From Candidatus Gastranaerophilales bacterium (GTDB lineage Bacteria; Cyanobacteriota; Vampirovibrionia; Gastranaerophilales; Gastranaerophilaceae), in NCBI GenBank assembly GCA_944323955.1, contig CALUUK010000010.1, positions 16,222-80,221 on the forward strand: a DNA stretch of 64,000 nt. Reading direction: 5' to 3'. The position numbers were made by a program, and so were the translations under genes. This document shows positions 35,088 through 44,381 of this stretch, piece by piece. The notes below the pieces were generated by a model. The model did no database searches and had not been told where the DNA came from. It saw only the letters and a program-made list of their open reading frames with translations. Position 1 is the stretch's first letter. Every line of letters begins with the position of its first letter.

Positions 35088-36334
35088 CGGAAATAAATCT
35101 GCCTTTTGAAATGGAATTCATATTAAACCTGACATACAGATGCAACCTGCGCTGTAAAATGTGTACACAGTACGGTCAAAATTATAAAGAACATGCCATA
35201 GAAGAATTAAATATTGCAGAATGGTTAAACTTTTTAAATGATATAAAAACAATAAATCCAAGACCAAAAATAATATTAATGGGCGGAGAACCTTTATTAT
35301 ATAAAGATTTTGAAACTTTATTCAAAACGGCAAACGAATACGGAATAAAAACACACATTATCACAAACGGATATTATCTGGATAAATACATAGACGCTGT
35401 AAAAGACACGGATACAAGCATAACAGTAAGTATAGACGGCCTCTATGATACACATGATTTAATCCGCGGGCAAAAAGGACTGTTTAATAAAGTGGTCAAT
35501 AATATTGAGATGATTGATAAACTGCAGAAAGAAGGAAGCAAAGTTGAACTTAGAATCAATCATGTAATGCTTAGCGAAAATATTGAAAATATGATTGATT
35601 TTCACAAATTCTTCAGCAGATTTGATATTAAAACTTTTACTTTTCAGCATTTGCAATCCTCAACAGACGAATTAAACAATATAAGCCAAAAAGAATGGCA
35701 AGAGCGTCTGAAAAAAGATTATTGTATGGGATTAATTCCAAAACAAAATTATATTTTAGATAAAAATTATGCCGATAATATCAAAAAAGCACTGGACAAA
35801 TTTAAAAACTACTGCCATAGTGACAATTGCTTTGTATTTCCCGCCCTGGATGATGATGAACTAATTGATTATTATACAAATAATAATCTCAATTCACTAA
35901 GGGAGCATATGTTATGTACAATGCCCTGGATGCTTCCCGCAATAAATCCAAACGGAGATGTATCAAACTGCATAGGAAATATTATAGGAAATATTAAAAA
36001 CGACAGTTTTTGGAATATCTGGAATAATGAAAAAGCTCAAAAACTTAGAAACTGCTTAACGGAAAACGGCAAATTTACAATTTGCACAAAATGCTGCTGT
36101 TTTTACAAAGGTAACTTTATCTCAGCAAAAAGATGCAAAATTGAAATAAATAGTATAAAATTAGAATTACCTAATGAATTAAATTATATACAATCATCAA
36201 AAAAAGTCGCTTTTGTGAGAGATAATGAAATCACGCAAAATTCTGAATATATTCCTGCAATACCAATAAATATACATTCAGAGGAAATGCTTAACGAAAT
36301 TCGAAAAGAATATGAAATAATTACAACAACATAA
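35084..36334 (+). CDS. Radical SAM protein with C-terminal cysteine-rich (SPASM-like) domain
   Basis: 416 residues. The [4Fe-4S]-SAM motif CNLRCKMC has Cys20, Cys24, Cys27. It is followed by the SAM-binding MGGEPLL, then ITVSIDGLYDTHDLIRG. The C-terminal part holds a SPASM-like set of cysteines (LCTMPWM, NCIGNIIG, ICTKCCCFYKGN) that could bind auxiliary clusters. SPASM radical SAM enzymes mature peptides and proteins or act on sugars. The last gene of the operon (39674) is a paralogue without the three N-terminal cysteines. The next gene encodes a small tagged coiled-coil protein, a candidate substrate. Confidence 0.9.
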   Translation: MTEINLPFEMEFILNLTYRCNLRCKMCTQYGQNYKEHAIEELNIAEWLNFLNDIKTINPRPKIILMGGEPLLYKDFETLFKTANEYGIKTHIITNGYYLDKYIDAVKDTDTSITVSIDGLYDTHDLIRGQKGLFNKVVNNIEMIDKLQKEGSKVELRINHVMLSENIENMIDFHKFFSRFDIKTFTFQHLQSSTDELNNISQKEWQERLKKDYCMGLIPKQNYILDKNYADNIKKALDKFKNYCHSDNCFVFPALDDDELIDYYTNNNLNSLREHMLCTMPWMLPAINPNGDVSNCIGNIIGNIKNDSFWNIWNNEKAQKLRNCLTENGKFTICTKCCCFYKGNFISAKRCKIEINSIKLELPNELNYIQSSKKVAFVRDNEITQNSEYIPAIPINIHSEEMLNEIRKEYEIITTT

Positions 36335-36347
36335 TAGGGAGAAGTGT

Positions 36348-37223
36348 ATGTCAATCCAAAAAATTACAAATGCAATGCAGAATAATCCGGCAAATAAACC
36401 TGTTAACCATAATGAGGCTGCAGGTTCGGAAGTAAAAATACAAAGAAATGACACTTCATTAAAGAACAGTGATGCAATTAAAAACAGCTTCTTAAGCGGA
36501 ATATCATTTAAAGGCTACACAAAAGAAATATCAACAAGAAACGGATACCGTGATTATTACGGAACATCGGGTTCATTAGGCAGATTATCAAGTATAAGCA
36601 GATACGATATAGAACATTCGGACGCAACAAAAGTAACAGAAGGAAATAAAGGATATGATGTTCAGACTCCCGATATTGCCACGGTCAGTGTTTATTATGC
36701 CGATCCCGGGGAAACAATAACAGATGATATAAAAGACAGGCATGCATATATTGTAGAATATGACGAGCCGCCAATAAAAGTTTCGGAAGAAGATATAGAA
36801 AGAGCACAAACAACAAGCGAGCTTGCTGAAATTCTTGACAATCTCAAAACCGCCAAAGTTATTTTAGAAGCAAAAAACAAAGCTAAAGCGCAGGAAGCAG
36901 ATAAAGCCAGAGAAATATTTGAAGCCGCAGAAGAAAGATATAATAAGGCTAAACAGGCAAAAGCGCAAAAAGCCGCAGAAAAAGAAGCAGTTGAAATCGA
37001 ATTGTTTGATATTAACACAAAGATTGATATGGCAACTGAAAAATATGAAAAAGAAAAAAGAAGAGAAGAAGAAGAATATCTGGCGGCAGAAAGAGTTAAA
37101 ACACTTAAGAATATAAAAAAACAATTGCAAGAAATTAATTCTTCAAACGATGAAGCATTAATTGCCATTGAAGCTCAAATACAAGACTACCTTGATGCTC
37201 ATAATGTTCAGCCAAATGAATAA
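36348..37223 (+). CDS. Coiled-coil protein with SFKG element, possible radical SAM substrate or scaffold
   Basis: 291 residues; GGGAGAAG before ATG. Residues 1-50 are polar; GISFKGY is at 51-57. A Tyr/Gly-rich part follows (NGYRDYYGTSGSLGRLSSIS, then VSVYYADPGETITDD). From about 150 to 285 it is one long charged coiled coil (KAKAQEADKAREIFEAAEER and on). No family is recognised. It lies 13 bp after the radical SAM gene and 5 bp before the GH13-like gene, so it belongs to the same operon. Confidence 0.7.
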   Translation: MSIQKITNAMQNNPANKPVNHNEAAGSEVKIQRNDTSLKNSDAIKNSFLSGISFKGYTKEISTRNGYRDYYGTSGSLGRLSSISRYDIEHSDATKVTEGNKGYDVQTPDIATVSVYYADPGETITDDIKDRHAYIVEYDEPPIKVSEEDIERAQTTSELAEILDNLKTAKVILEAKNKAKAQEADKAREIFEAAEERYNKAKQAKAQKAAEKEAVEIELFDINTKIDMATEKYEKEKRREEEEYLAAERVKTLKNIKKQLQEINSSNDEALIAIEAQIQDYLDAHNVQPNE

Positions 37224-37228
37224 AAAAC

Positions 37229-39049
37229 ATGACGAATTTTTTAAATCCTGATGATTGTTTGAAATTATCTTTTAAACAATCATTTGAAATTCTAAAGAAT
37301 AAAATAGGAGCGGAAAATCTAAATAAAGCTCTTGATATTAATTATAAATATCCTTCCGTTATCTCGGGATATAAAGATACTTCATGGTGCAAAACACTAA
37401 AAATAACAGGAATAAATCCGCGAATAACAAAGACCTTCTGGGGAATTATTAAATATGCTTTAACTTTTCCCGAAGCAGGAATACATATAATGCCTTTATT
37501 TAAAACAGGCGACGGAAGTTTATATGTTCAAAACTCCTGGGAATTAAATGACGATTTTTTAGATAAAGATTTGATACAAGCAGGTTATAAAACAGCGGAA
37601 GAACAATTAAAATTAATCATAAATATATTACATGCAATGAACAAAATCGTAGGATTTGACGCCTTGGCCCATTGTGATAATTTTTCCCAAATTGTTCTGA
37701 TTAATCCTTCTCTTTTCGAATGGGTAAAACTAAACGAAGAAAAAACAGCACAAATCCCGTATTGTGAAATTGATTATAATCTGCTGTATAAAGATGTTGA
37801 AAAAATAATTATTGAAACCTTAAATTTAACTGAAGATATTTTTGAAAAAGACGAAGAAACAAGAAAAAATATCATCTTTCCCAAAAATGTTAATGAATTT
37901 CAAATAAGGATGAAACTAAGAAAAGCCATAAGAGATAAAGGATATGAGCCCGTGCCGGTAGTCGAGCATGCGCCTAATCGCCCAGTTATATTTAAGAGAA
38001 TTGAGAAAAACAATGCCGAATCCTGGGCAGTATTTGAAGTTAGAGATAAAGAACAATCGGCAAAAATTTTTGGAGCAATAACGCCATACAAACTTTATCC
38101 TACGGATAAAAACGGCTACCCCGAACAAAATAATATTTTAAAAGACAGCTGGGAATATTTTGCAAATCACATTAACGATTTTCAGCAGGAATATAATTTC
38201 GATTTTTTAAGAGCGGATATGGCACATAACCAAATTGCCCACTCACATAATAATAAAGATAAAGATTACGGCTGCCCCGAACTGTGGGCTTATGTCAAAA
38301 AGAATATTCACAAAACAAAACCCTATTTTGCAACAGCTGCAGAAGCATTTTATTCAACATACTATATTGACGGTATTTCAGATATGATTAATAAAAATTT
38401 TGATATCGTTCTTGGAAATATGAATTTTAAAAATTTAAATACCGATTATATTAATTTTATTGATGATTTTATAAATCCTTTCAGAAAAAATTTCAACTTT
38501 TACCCTTGCGTCACTGTCTTTACAAATGACGGCGATATGGAAAGCCATAATATATTTTTTAAATCAAATAAAGAAAATCTTGCCCGTTATTTTATTTCCA
38601 TGTTCCTTAATTTACCCTCTTATACGGGGATGGGGTTTGAACTCAGAGATATTAATCCTAAAAATAAAAATAATTATTCTTTTAACTATGTAAAAAAACA
38701 AATTCAGGATTATTCTTTCGGAACCAACCATGAATTTTTCGGACAATTGACAAAAATAAGACAAAAATATATTGATATGAAAAATATTATTGATAATTAT
38801 GATTTGGATTTAATATATAGTCTGAATAATGACAAATCGCTGTGTTTCGAGTATTCTGGCAAAAAAATTTCTTATTTAATTGCTGTTAATCTGAATGAAA
38901 CAAATAATATTATCAGTTTAGAAAATAAATATAAAAATCTTAATTATGTATTTTCTCTTGAGGACAATGTAAAAGCAGAAATAAAAGAAAACGAAACAAC
39001 TATAGATCTGAATCCATGGGAATTTGTAATCTATGAATACGAAAGATAA
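37229..39049 (+). CDS. GH13-like (alpha-amylase superfamily) protein
   Basis: 606 residues. Four stretches fall in the order of GH13 conserved regions: FDALAHCDNF (143-152, region I-like), DFLRADMAHNQI (325-336, Arg328 and nucleophile candidate Asp330), TAAEAFYS (369-376, acid candidate Glu372) and FTNDGDMESHN (431-441, Asp436). The C-terminal about 100 residues look like the beta-sandwich domain. GH13 enzymes hydrolyse or rearrange alpha-glucosides; specificity cannot be read. No signal peptide, so it acts inside the cell. It overlaps the methyltransferase gene by 17 bp. Confidence 0.6.
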   Translation: MTNFLNPDDCLKLSFKQSFEILKNKIGAENLNKALDINYKYPSVISGYKDTSWCKTLKITGINPRITKTFWGIIKYALTFPEAGIHIMPLFKTGDGSLYVQNSWELNDDFLDKDLIQAGYKTAEEQLKLIINILHAMNKIVGFDALAHCDNFSQIVLINPSLFEWVKLNEEKTAQIPYCEIDYNLLYKDVEKIIIETLNLTEDIFEKDEETRKNIIFPKNVNEFQIRMKLRKAIRDKGYEPVPVVEHAPNRPVIFKRIEKNNAESWAVFEVRDKEQSAKIFGAITPYKLYPTDKNGYPEQNNILKDSWEYFANHINDFQQEYNFDFLRADMAHNQIAHSHNNKDKDYGCPELWAYVKKNIHKTKPYFATAAEAFYSTYYIDGISDMINKNFDIVLGNMNFKNLNTDYINFIDDFINPFRKNFNFYPCVTVFTNDGDMESHNIFFKSNKENLARYFISMFLNLPSYTGMGFELRDINPKNKNNYSFNYVKKQIQDYSFGTNHEFFGQLTKIRQKYIDMKNIIDNYDLDLIYSLNNDKSLCFEYSGKKISYLIAVNLNETNNIISLENKYKNLNYVFSLEDNVKAEIKENETTIDLNPWEFVIYEYER

Positions 39050-39677
39050 AAACACACATATAACATCAAACATTATATGGAGCCGATTTGATAGTGAAGA
39101 AGATATATTTAAAAAAATATATGACAGAAACTTATGGCAGAGTAAATATTCCGCATCAGGAAAAGGATCTGAATATGACAATACTAAGAATATATTGAAA
39201 TCATTACCTGAATTATTCACAAATTTAAGAATTAAAACAATTATAGATGCACCCTGTGGTGATTATTTCTGGATGAAAGAATTAAAATACACTTTTGAAA
39301 AATATACGGGAGTTGATATAGTTGAAAAGTTAACGGAAAACAACCGTAAACACTACGGCAGCAGCAATATTGAATTTAAATGTCTGGACTTAATAAAAAC
39401 CGATTTACCCGCAGCAGATTTAATATTATGCCGCGATTGCTTCATTCATCTGCCTTTTGATAAAATATTTGCAATACTGAATAATTTTAAAAAGAGCGGT
39501 TCAAAGTATCTTATGACAACAACATATAAAAATACCTCCGTTAATGAAAATATTTATACCGGAGGTTTTAGAAAAATCAACTTAGAAAAAGAACCTTTTA
39601 ATTTTCCGCCCGCTGAAATTGAGATTAATGAAACAGAAGATAAATTTTTATCTTTATGGAGAATTTCAAATTTATGA
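39033..39677 (+). CDS. Class I SAM-dependent methyltransferase
   Basis: 214 residues. Motif I is TIIDAPCGDYFWMKEL; then YTGVDIVEKL (motif II acidic), IEFKCLDLIKTDLPAADLIL and CRDCFIHLPFDKI. The closest in style are small methyltransferases of glycan and natural-product clusters. Target unknown. Its stop overlaps the start of the next gene (ATGA), which also fixes that start. Confidence 0.85.
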   Translation: MNTKDKNTHITSNIIWSRFDSEEDIFKKIYDRNLWQSKYSASGKGSEYDNTKNILKSLPELFTNLRIKTIIDAPCGDYFWMKELKYTFEKYTGVDIVEKLTENNRKHYGSSNIEFKCLDLIKTDLPAADLILCRDCFIHLPFDKIFAILNNFKKSGSKYLMTTTYKNTSVNENIYTGGFRKINLEKEPFNFPPAEIEINETEDKFLSLWRISNL

Positions 39678-40645
39678 TTGAACTTCCTTTTCAAATGGAT
39701 TTTGATTTGAATTTTATAAATAAAAATCCCGATAATAATGTTTTAAACAGAATATATTCCGAAATATCAAATATACTGCCAAACCCCGAAGTAAGAATTT
39801 TTATTCATACATTAAACAATGATATAGTTAATTTTCTGGAGAAATTGTATCTAAACGGAAATCATTGCAAAATTATTATACAAAACCCTGTTGCAGCTGA
39901 TAACTTCAAAGAAATTTCCAAAAAATTTGAATTAAATATCAATATCACAGATGAAAATTATAATTTTGATTTATTAAATGATTATATTTACAACCTGATT
40001 ATACCCGTAAATATCAGCATAAATTTATACCGATACATAAAAAATATAAACAGTAAAAACATAACCAAAATTACAATTGAACATAATAATAAAAATGTAG
40101 AATATGAAAAATTAAAACAAGAAATAAACTTATTAAAAAAAGATACTTTAATAAGTTCAAAATGCTTTTTAATACCGTATCTTGAAGAAAATGAGGCAGA
40201 GAAATATTACCTGAACAATAAAGCTGTAAGACCCTTTTTAACCTGCAGCGCACTATGGCTCAGTCCTGAAATTGATAATGAAGGGAAAATAAATATGCCA
40301 TGCTGCAATACAGGCATGTCAGTTTTAGACTTCGATTTTTTTGAAATTTGGAACAGCAGTGAAATAAATAACAAAAGAGAAATATTACAATTAAAAAAAC
40401 AATTCAATATTTGTAAACACTGCAAAAAGTTCTATGAAAATAATTTTTTGATTGTTGAAGACACAATACTTGAATATAAAAATCATAAATTAATATTTGA
40501 GAATATTTTAAATCCCGTAAAATCTGCGCCTATTATAGGAATAATTCAAGAAAATAATATCTGTATGCCAACTCCGATATATTCGGAGGAAGAACTGAAA
40601 GATATAAGCAGCAGCGGATTAAATCTTACTGTTATATTAAAGTGA
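39674..40645 (+). CDS. Degenerate radical SAM paralogue lacking the [4Fe-4S]-SAM cysteines
   Basis: 323 residues from ATG 39674 (ATGA overlap). The start MIELPFQMDFDLNF lines up with INLPFEMEFILNL of the radical SAM protein at 35084, but the CxxxCxxC segment is replaced by NKNPDNNVLN. The C-terminal cysteine region is kept: LTCSALWLSPEID, NMPCCNTGM, NICKHCKKFYENNF, matching the other protein almost position by position. Both end alike too (MPTPIYSEEELK versus IPINIHSEEMLN). So it kept the SPASM-like half and lost SAM chemistry. It may be a partner or substrate-recognition subunit (inference). Confidence 0.75.
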   Translation: MIELPFQMDFDLNFINKNPDNNVLNRIYSEISNILPNPEVRIFIHTLNNDIVNFLEKLYLNGNHCKIIIQNPVAADNFKEISKKFELNINITDENYNFDLLNDYIYNLIIPVNISINLYRYIKNINSKNITKITIEHNNKNVEYEKLKQEINLLKKDTLISSKCFLIPYLEENEAEKYYLNNKAVRPFLTCSALWLSPEIDNEGKINMPCCNTGMSVLDFDFFEIWNSSEINNKREILQLKKQFNICKHCKKFYENNFLIVEDTILEYKNHKLIFENILNPVKSAPIIGIIQENNICMPTPIYSEEELKDISSSGLNLTVILK

Positions 40646-40669
40646 AATATAATTTTTGCCTGACATTTG

Positions 40670-40698
40670 TTGATATATTGCTATATCGGTGATATAAA
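40670..40698 (+). promoter_or_regulatory. Promoter of the threonyl-tRNA synthetase gene
   Basis: TTGATA (40670-40675), a 17-nt spacer, TATAAA (40693-40698); 5 of 6 matches in each box. The transcript would start about 20 nt before the ATG at 40726. Confidence 0.7.
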
Positions 40699-40725
40699 AT
40701 TATATAAGATATGAAGGGAAAAATT

Positions 40726-42507
40726 ATGGAAAAGAATCAGGAAAATTTGCATATTTTAAGACACTCGGCATCACATATTATGGCGCAAGCGGTACAAACC
40801 CTGTTCCCTAGTGCAAAACTTGCAATAGGGCCCGCTATAGATAACGGTTTTTATTATGACTTTGACCTCGAAGGACATTCCTTTACCGAAGAAGATTTAC
40901 TAAAAATCGAAAATGAGATAAAAAATATTCTTAAACATAATTTGACCTTTGAAAAATATGAAATTCCCGATGTTCAAAAACAAATAGATGAATTTAAGGC
41001 TCAAGGCGAAATATATAAAGCAGAACTTCTTGAAGAACACAAGAATGATAATCCCACATTGTATCTAACAAAAGACAAAGACGGAAATATATTGTTTAAC
41101 GATTTGTGTTCAGGACCGCATGTTCCAAATTCATCATTTATAAAAGCAAATTCAATAAAACTTTTAAAAGTAGCAGGCGCATACTGGCGCGGCAATGAAA
41201 AAAACAAAATGCTGCAAAGAATATATGCCACAGCATTCTGGAATAAAGAAGATTTAGATTCTTATTTAAAAATGCTTGAAGAAGCACAAAAAAGAGATCA
41301 CAGAAAACTCGGCACACAGCTGGATTTATTCTCTGTAAGAGATGAAATCGGAGGCGGCCTTGTATTATGGCACCCGAATTTAGCTGTTGTTCGTGAAGAA
41401 ATTGAAAACTATTGGAGAACGGAACACAGAAAAAGAGGTTATGTAATCGTAAATACACCGCAGATAGCAAAATCAAAACTGTGGGAAATTTCAGGCCACA
41501 TTGACCACTATAAAGAAAATATGTTCTTCATCCAAAAAGAAAATGAAGAAGATGACCAATTTATAGTAAAACCTATGAACTGCCCGTTCCATATAATGAT
41601 TTATCAGGCAAACAGATATTCATACCGTTCATTGCCGTTAAGAATGGCAGAACTCGGAACCGTATACAGAAAAGAGAAATCAGGTGCATTATCAGGTTTA
41701 ACCCGTGTTCAAGGTTTTACTCAGGATGATGCGCATGTATTCTGTACACCCGAGCAGCTTGTTGATGAAATAAACGCTATTATTGATTTTGTAGCGGATA
41801 CAATGAAAATCTTTAATATGGAATTTGAAGTTGAACTTTCAACAAGACCGGAAAGCTATGTAGGTGAACTCTCAAACTGGGAGCTTGCAGAAGCCGGCTT
41901 AAAAGAAGCAATGGATAAACGCGGAATGTCATACGAAATTAATGAAGGTGACGGAGCTTTCTACGGACCGAAAATTGACTTTAAGGTAAAAGATGCAATA
42001 GGCAGAACATGGCAATGTGCTACTATTCAGCTTGATTTTAATCTGCCTGAAAGATTTGAAATAAAATATCAGGACAAAGACGGACAGATGAAGACCCCTG
42101 TTATGCTTCACAGAGTTATCTTCGGTTCAATGGAACGCTTCCACGGTATTTTAATAGAACACTATGCAGGCGCATTCCCAATGTGGCTTGCTCCTATGCA
42201 GGTTGCTGTTGTTCCTATTGCAGAAAGACATAATGATTATGCTAATGAAGTATATAATAAACTTCGCTCTAAAGGTATAAGAGTAAAACTTGATGACCGT
42301 TCGGAAAGTATGGGCTATAAGATAAGAGAAGCACTGCAAGGTAACAAAATTCCTTATGTTCTTGTTACGGGCGACAAGGAAATTGAAAACAATCAGGTAG
42401 CCGTAAGAATCCGCGGCATAGGTGAAGCAGGTACAATGACAGTTGATGAGTTTATACAAAAAGCAGAAGATAAGATTAAAACAAGAACTCAGGACTTGAA
42501 TTTATAA
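40726..42507 (+). CDS. thrS: Threonyl-tRNA synthetase without TGS domain
   Basis: 593 residues from ATG 40726 (GAAGGG 8 nt upstream; the ATG at 40711 is in the ribosome site). The protein begins at the editing domain (LRHSASHIMAQAVQTLFPSA, CSGPHVPN), so the usual N-terminal TGS domain (about 60 residues) is absent. The class II core is intact: PMNCPFHIMIY with zinc Cys, MAELGTVYRKEKSGALSGL (motif 2), RVQGFTQDDAHVFC, and LHRVIFGSMERF (motif 3). The C-terminal anticodon domain is complete (QVAVVPIAERHNDYANEVY). Confidence 0.95.
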   Translation: MEKNQENLHILRHSASHIMAQAVQTLFPSAKLAIGPAIDNGFYYDFDLEGHSFTEEDLLKIENEIKNILKHNLTFEKYEIPDVQKQIDEFKAQGEIYKAELLEEHKNDNPTLYLTKDKDGNILFNDLCSGPHVPNSSFIKANSIKLLKVAGAYWRGNEKNKMLQRIYATAFWNKEDLDSYLKMLEEAQKRDHRKLGTQLDLFSVRDEIGGGLVLWHPNLAVVREEIENYWRTEHRKRGYVIVNTPQIAKSKLWEISGHIDHYKENMFFIQKENEEDDQFIVKPMNCPFHIMIYQANRYSYRSLPLRMAELGTVYRKEKSGALSGLTRVQGFTQDDAHVFCTPEQLVDEINAIIDFVADTMKIFNMEFEVELSTRPESYVGELSNWELAEAGLKEAMDKRGMSYEINEGDGAFYGPKIDFKVKDAIGRTWQCATIQLDFNLPERFEIKYQDKDGQMKTPVMLHRVIFGSMERFHGILIEHYAGAFPMWLAPMQVAVVPIAERHNDYANEVYNKLRSKGIRVKLDDRSESMGYKIREALQGNKIPYVLVTGDKEIENNQVAVRIRGIGEAGTMTVDEFIQKAEDKIKTRTQDLNL

Positions 42508-42513
42508 GAAACT

Positions 42514-42546
42514 AAAAAACAGAGCTACTAAATGCTCTGTTTTTTT
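42514..42546. terminator. Rho-independent terminator between thrS and ispF
   Basis: AACAGAGC (stem) with loop TACTAAAT and GCTCTGTT then a T run; flanking A and T runs make it work on both strands. It ends both the plus-strand thrS and the minus-strand ispF operon. Confidence 0.85.
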
Positions 42547-43021
42547 ATGCTTTTCTTAAAAGAACAACTGCCTGCGCGGCAATCGCTTTTTTTTCGCCGA
42601 CAGAGTCTTGCTCTTCCATTGTTTTAGCTTTAATTGAAATTAAGTCCTTCTCTATATCCAAAACCGAGGCGATTTTTTCCTGCATTAAAGGAATAAACGG
42701 CTTCATTTTAGGTTCCTGCGCCATAATTGTAGTATCCAGATTATTTATTACATATCCCTTATCTTTTACGACAGAATATGCTTTTTGAAGCAGAATAAGA
42801 CTGTCAATATCTTTATATTTTTCATCGTTATCAGGGAAATGCACTCCTATATCACCGAGCGCCAGAGCCCCGAACAAAGCATCAATAATAGCATGCAAAA
42901 GAGCATCCGCATCCGAATGTCCTGACAGCCCTTTTTCATACGGAATATCAATCCCGCCGAGAATAAGTTTTCTGCCCTCAACAAGTTTATGCAAATCAAA
43001 TCCCTGACCTATTCTATACAT
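42545..43021 (-). CDS. ispF: 2-C-methyl-D-erythritol 2,4-cyclodiphosphate synthase
   Basis: 158 residues from ATG 43021, the usual length. Fifth step of the MEP isoprenoid route. Zinc ligands are in GFDLHKL (Asp, His) and the HSDADALLHAIIDALFGAL motif; the rest (LGDIGVHFPDNDEKYKD, AKTMEEQDSVGEKKAIAAQA) is textbook. The start overlaps the end of the HAD gene by 8 bp, with GGGGG 4 nt upstream. So this lineage uses the MEP pathway. Confidence 0.96.
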   Translation of the reverse strand: MYRIGQGFDLHKLVEGRKLILGGIDIPYEKGLSGHSDADALLHAIIDALFGALALGDIGVHFPDNDEKYKDIDSLILLQKAYSVVKDKGYVINNLDTTIMAQEPKMKPFIPLMQEKIASVLDIEKDLISIKAKTMEEQDSVGEKKAIAAQAVVLLRKA

Positions 43022-43814
43022 CTTGCCCCCATACAAATTTATTTATTGCTTTTACAAACCCGTCATTTTGAACGCTGTCAGCAACATAATCCGCAGCTTT
43101 TTTTATTTCTTCGGTGCCGTTCCCCATAGCAACGCCGACTCCTGCGGTTTGTACCATTTCTATATCATTATTCTGGTCGCCGATTGCAAGAACTTCATCA
43201 ATATTTAATCCGAACTTATCTGCCAGAAACTTAACCGCATTACCTTTTGTAGCTTCTTTATTTGCTATTTCGCAAAAATAATCAAAAGATTTAACAATAT
43301 ATATCTGGGGATACTTTGCTCTTAATTCACTTATTAAATCATCAATAAATTTCACATCATAACGTATTGCAAGCATTTTATTTAATTTTGAGAAATCAAG
43401 TTCATCAAACGAGTCAACTTTAAAATAATCAATACCCTTATCACCGATATAATCTTTTATATATTCGTCATCATCTTCCACATAAAGCCTGTCTTCAACA
43501 TAAACATTCAGATGGATATTTCTTTTTTTAAAATCATTTATAATTTCGCGTGCTATTTCGGGATTCAAATATTTAACCTGCAATATATCGCCCTCATAAT
43601 TGCAAACCAAACCGCCTTGATATCCGACAATAGGACATTTAACACCTGCCAAATCCGCAATATATTTTGCACTTGAAAAAGTTCTGCCCGTTGCAATTAC
43701 AACTTTAATACCATTATCGTCAAGTTTTTTTATGCATTCTTTAACTCCTGCAGAAATACCGTTTTGAGGAGTATATATAGTCCCGTCAATATCAGTCACT
43801 ACCATCTTTATCAT
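43014..43814 (-). CDS. Cof-type HAD hydrolase
   Basis: 266 residues. HAD motifs: VVTDIDGTIYT (nucleophile Asp), VIATGRTF, KGNAVKFLADKFG and AIGDQNNDIEMVQTAG. The Cof subfamily cap domain lies between motifs II and III. It removes phosphate from small metabolites; the substrate cannot be read. Overlaps the Nudix gene (ATGA) and ispF, so the three form one operon with the Nudix gene first. Confidence 0.9.
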   Translation of the reverse strand: MIKMVVTDIDGTIYTPQNGISAGVKECIKKLDDNGIKVVIATGRTFSSAKYIADLAGVKCPIVGYQGGLVCNYEGDILQVKYLNPEIAREIINDFKKRNIHLNVYVEDRLYVEDDDEYIKDYIGDKGIDYFKVDSFDELDFSKLNKMLAIRYDVKFIDDLISELRAKYPQIYIVKSFDYFCEIANKEATKGNAVKFLADKFGLNIDEVLAIGDQNNDIEMVQTAGVGVAMGNGTEEIKKAADYVADSVQNDGFVKAINKFVWGQDV

Positions 43815-44341
43815 AATTTATACGCCCTCATTAGTGCAGCAATGGTTTTAGAATCATTTATAATACCTGTTTTAACCATATTAAAAACTTCATCTTTATC
43901 AATTTCAACATAATCAAGTATTTCACCCTCATCAAGATGCTGCCCCTTAAAAGAAAGGTCAGACGCCTTAAACAGATAAAGTTTTTCATTGCAAAACCCG
44001 GGACTTGTCCAGATAAAACCTAAAGATTCCCATCTTTGCGCAACATAACCTGTTTCTTCTTCAAGCTCCCGTTTCGCTGCGGATATAACATCTTCTCCGG
44101 TTTTATCAAGTTTTCCGGCAGGAAGCTCATATAAAACTTCTTGTGCGGGATACCTGAACTGTTTAACCATCAAAATTTTCCCGTCTTTCTCCGCAGCAAT
44201 AACGACTCCGCCGTTATGATGAACAACTTCTCTTATTGTTTTACGGTTATCTGAAAGTTCGACGTCGTCTTTTGTTATTTTAAAGACTTTTCCGTCATAT
44301 ATTTGTTTTGATGATAATGTTTTTTCAACCAATTTTGCCAT
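43811..44341 (-). CDS. Nudix hydrolase, ADP-ribose pyrophosphatase type
   Basis: 176 residues. Nudix box GKLDKTGEDVISAAKRELEEETGY matches GX5EX7REUXEEXGU. Around it VVHHNGGVVIAAEKDGKILM and VKQFRYPAQEVLYELPAG are the marks of ADP-ribose pyrophosphatases (NudF/YqkG). Splits ADP-ribose to AMP and ribose 5-P. First gene of the Nudix-HAD-ispF operon. Confidence 0.93.
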   Translation of the reverse strand: MAKLVEKTLSSKQIYDGKVFKITKDDVELSDNRKTIREVVHHNGGVVIAAEKDGKILMVKQFRYPAQEVLYELPAGKLDKTGEDVISAAKRELEEETGYVAQRWESLGFIWTSPGFCNEKLYLFKASDLSFKGQHLDEGEILDYVEIDKDEVFNMVKTGIINDSKTIAALMRAYKL

Positions 44342-44381
44342 AAAAAAATTATACCTTAAAAATTTATATTATAATTTATTT

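Noticed and set aside
36695..37168. 157-codon minus-strand frame, Ser/Ala-rich
   Set aside because: Shadow of the charged coiled coil encoded on the plus strand.
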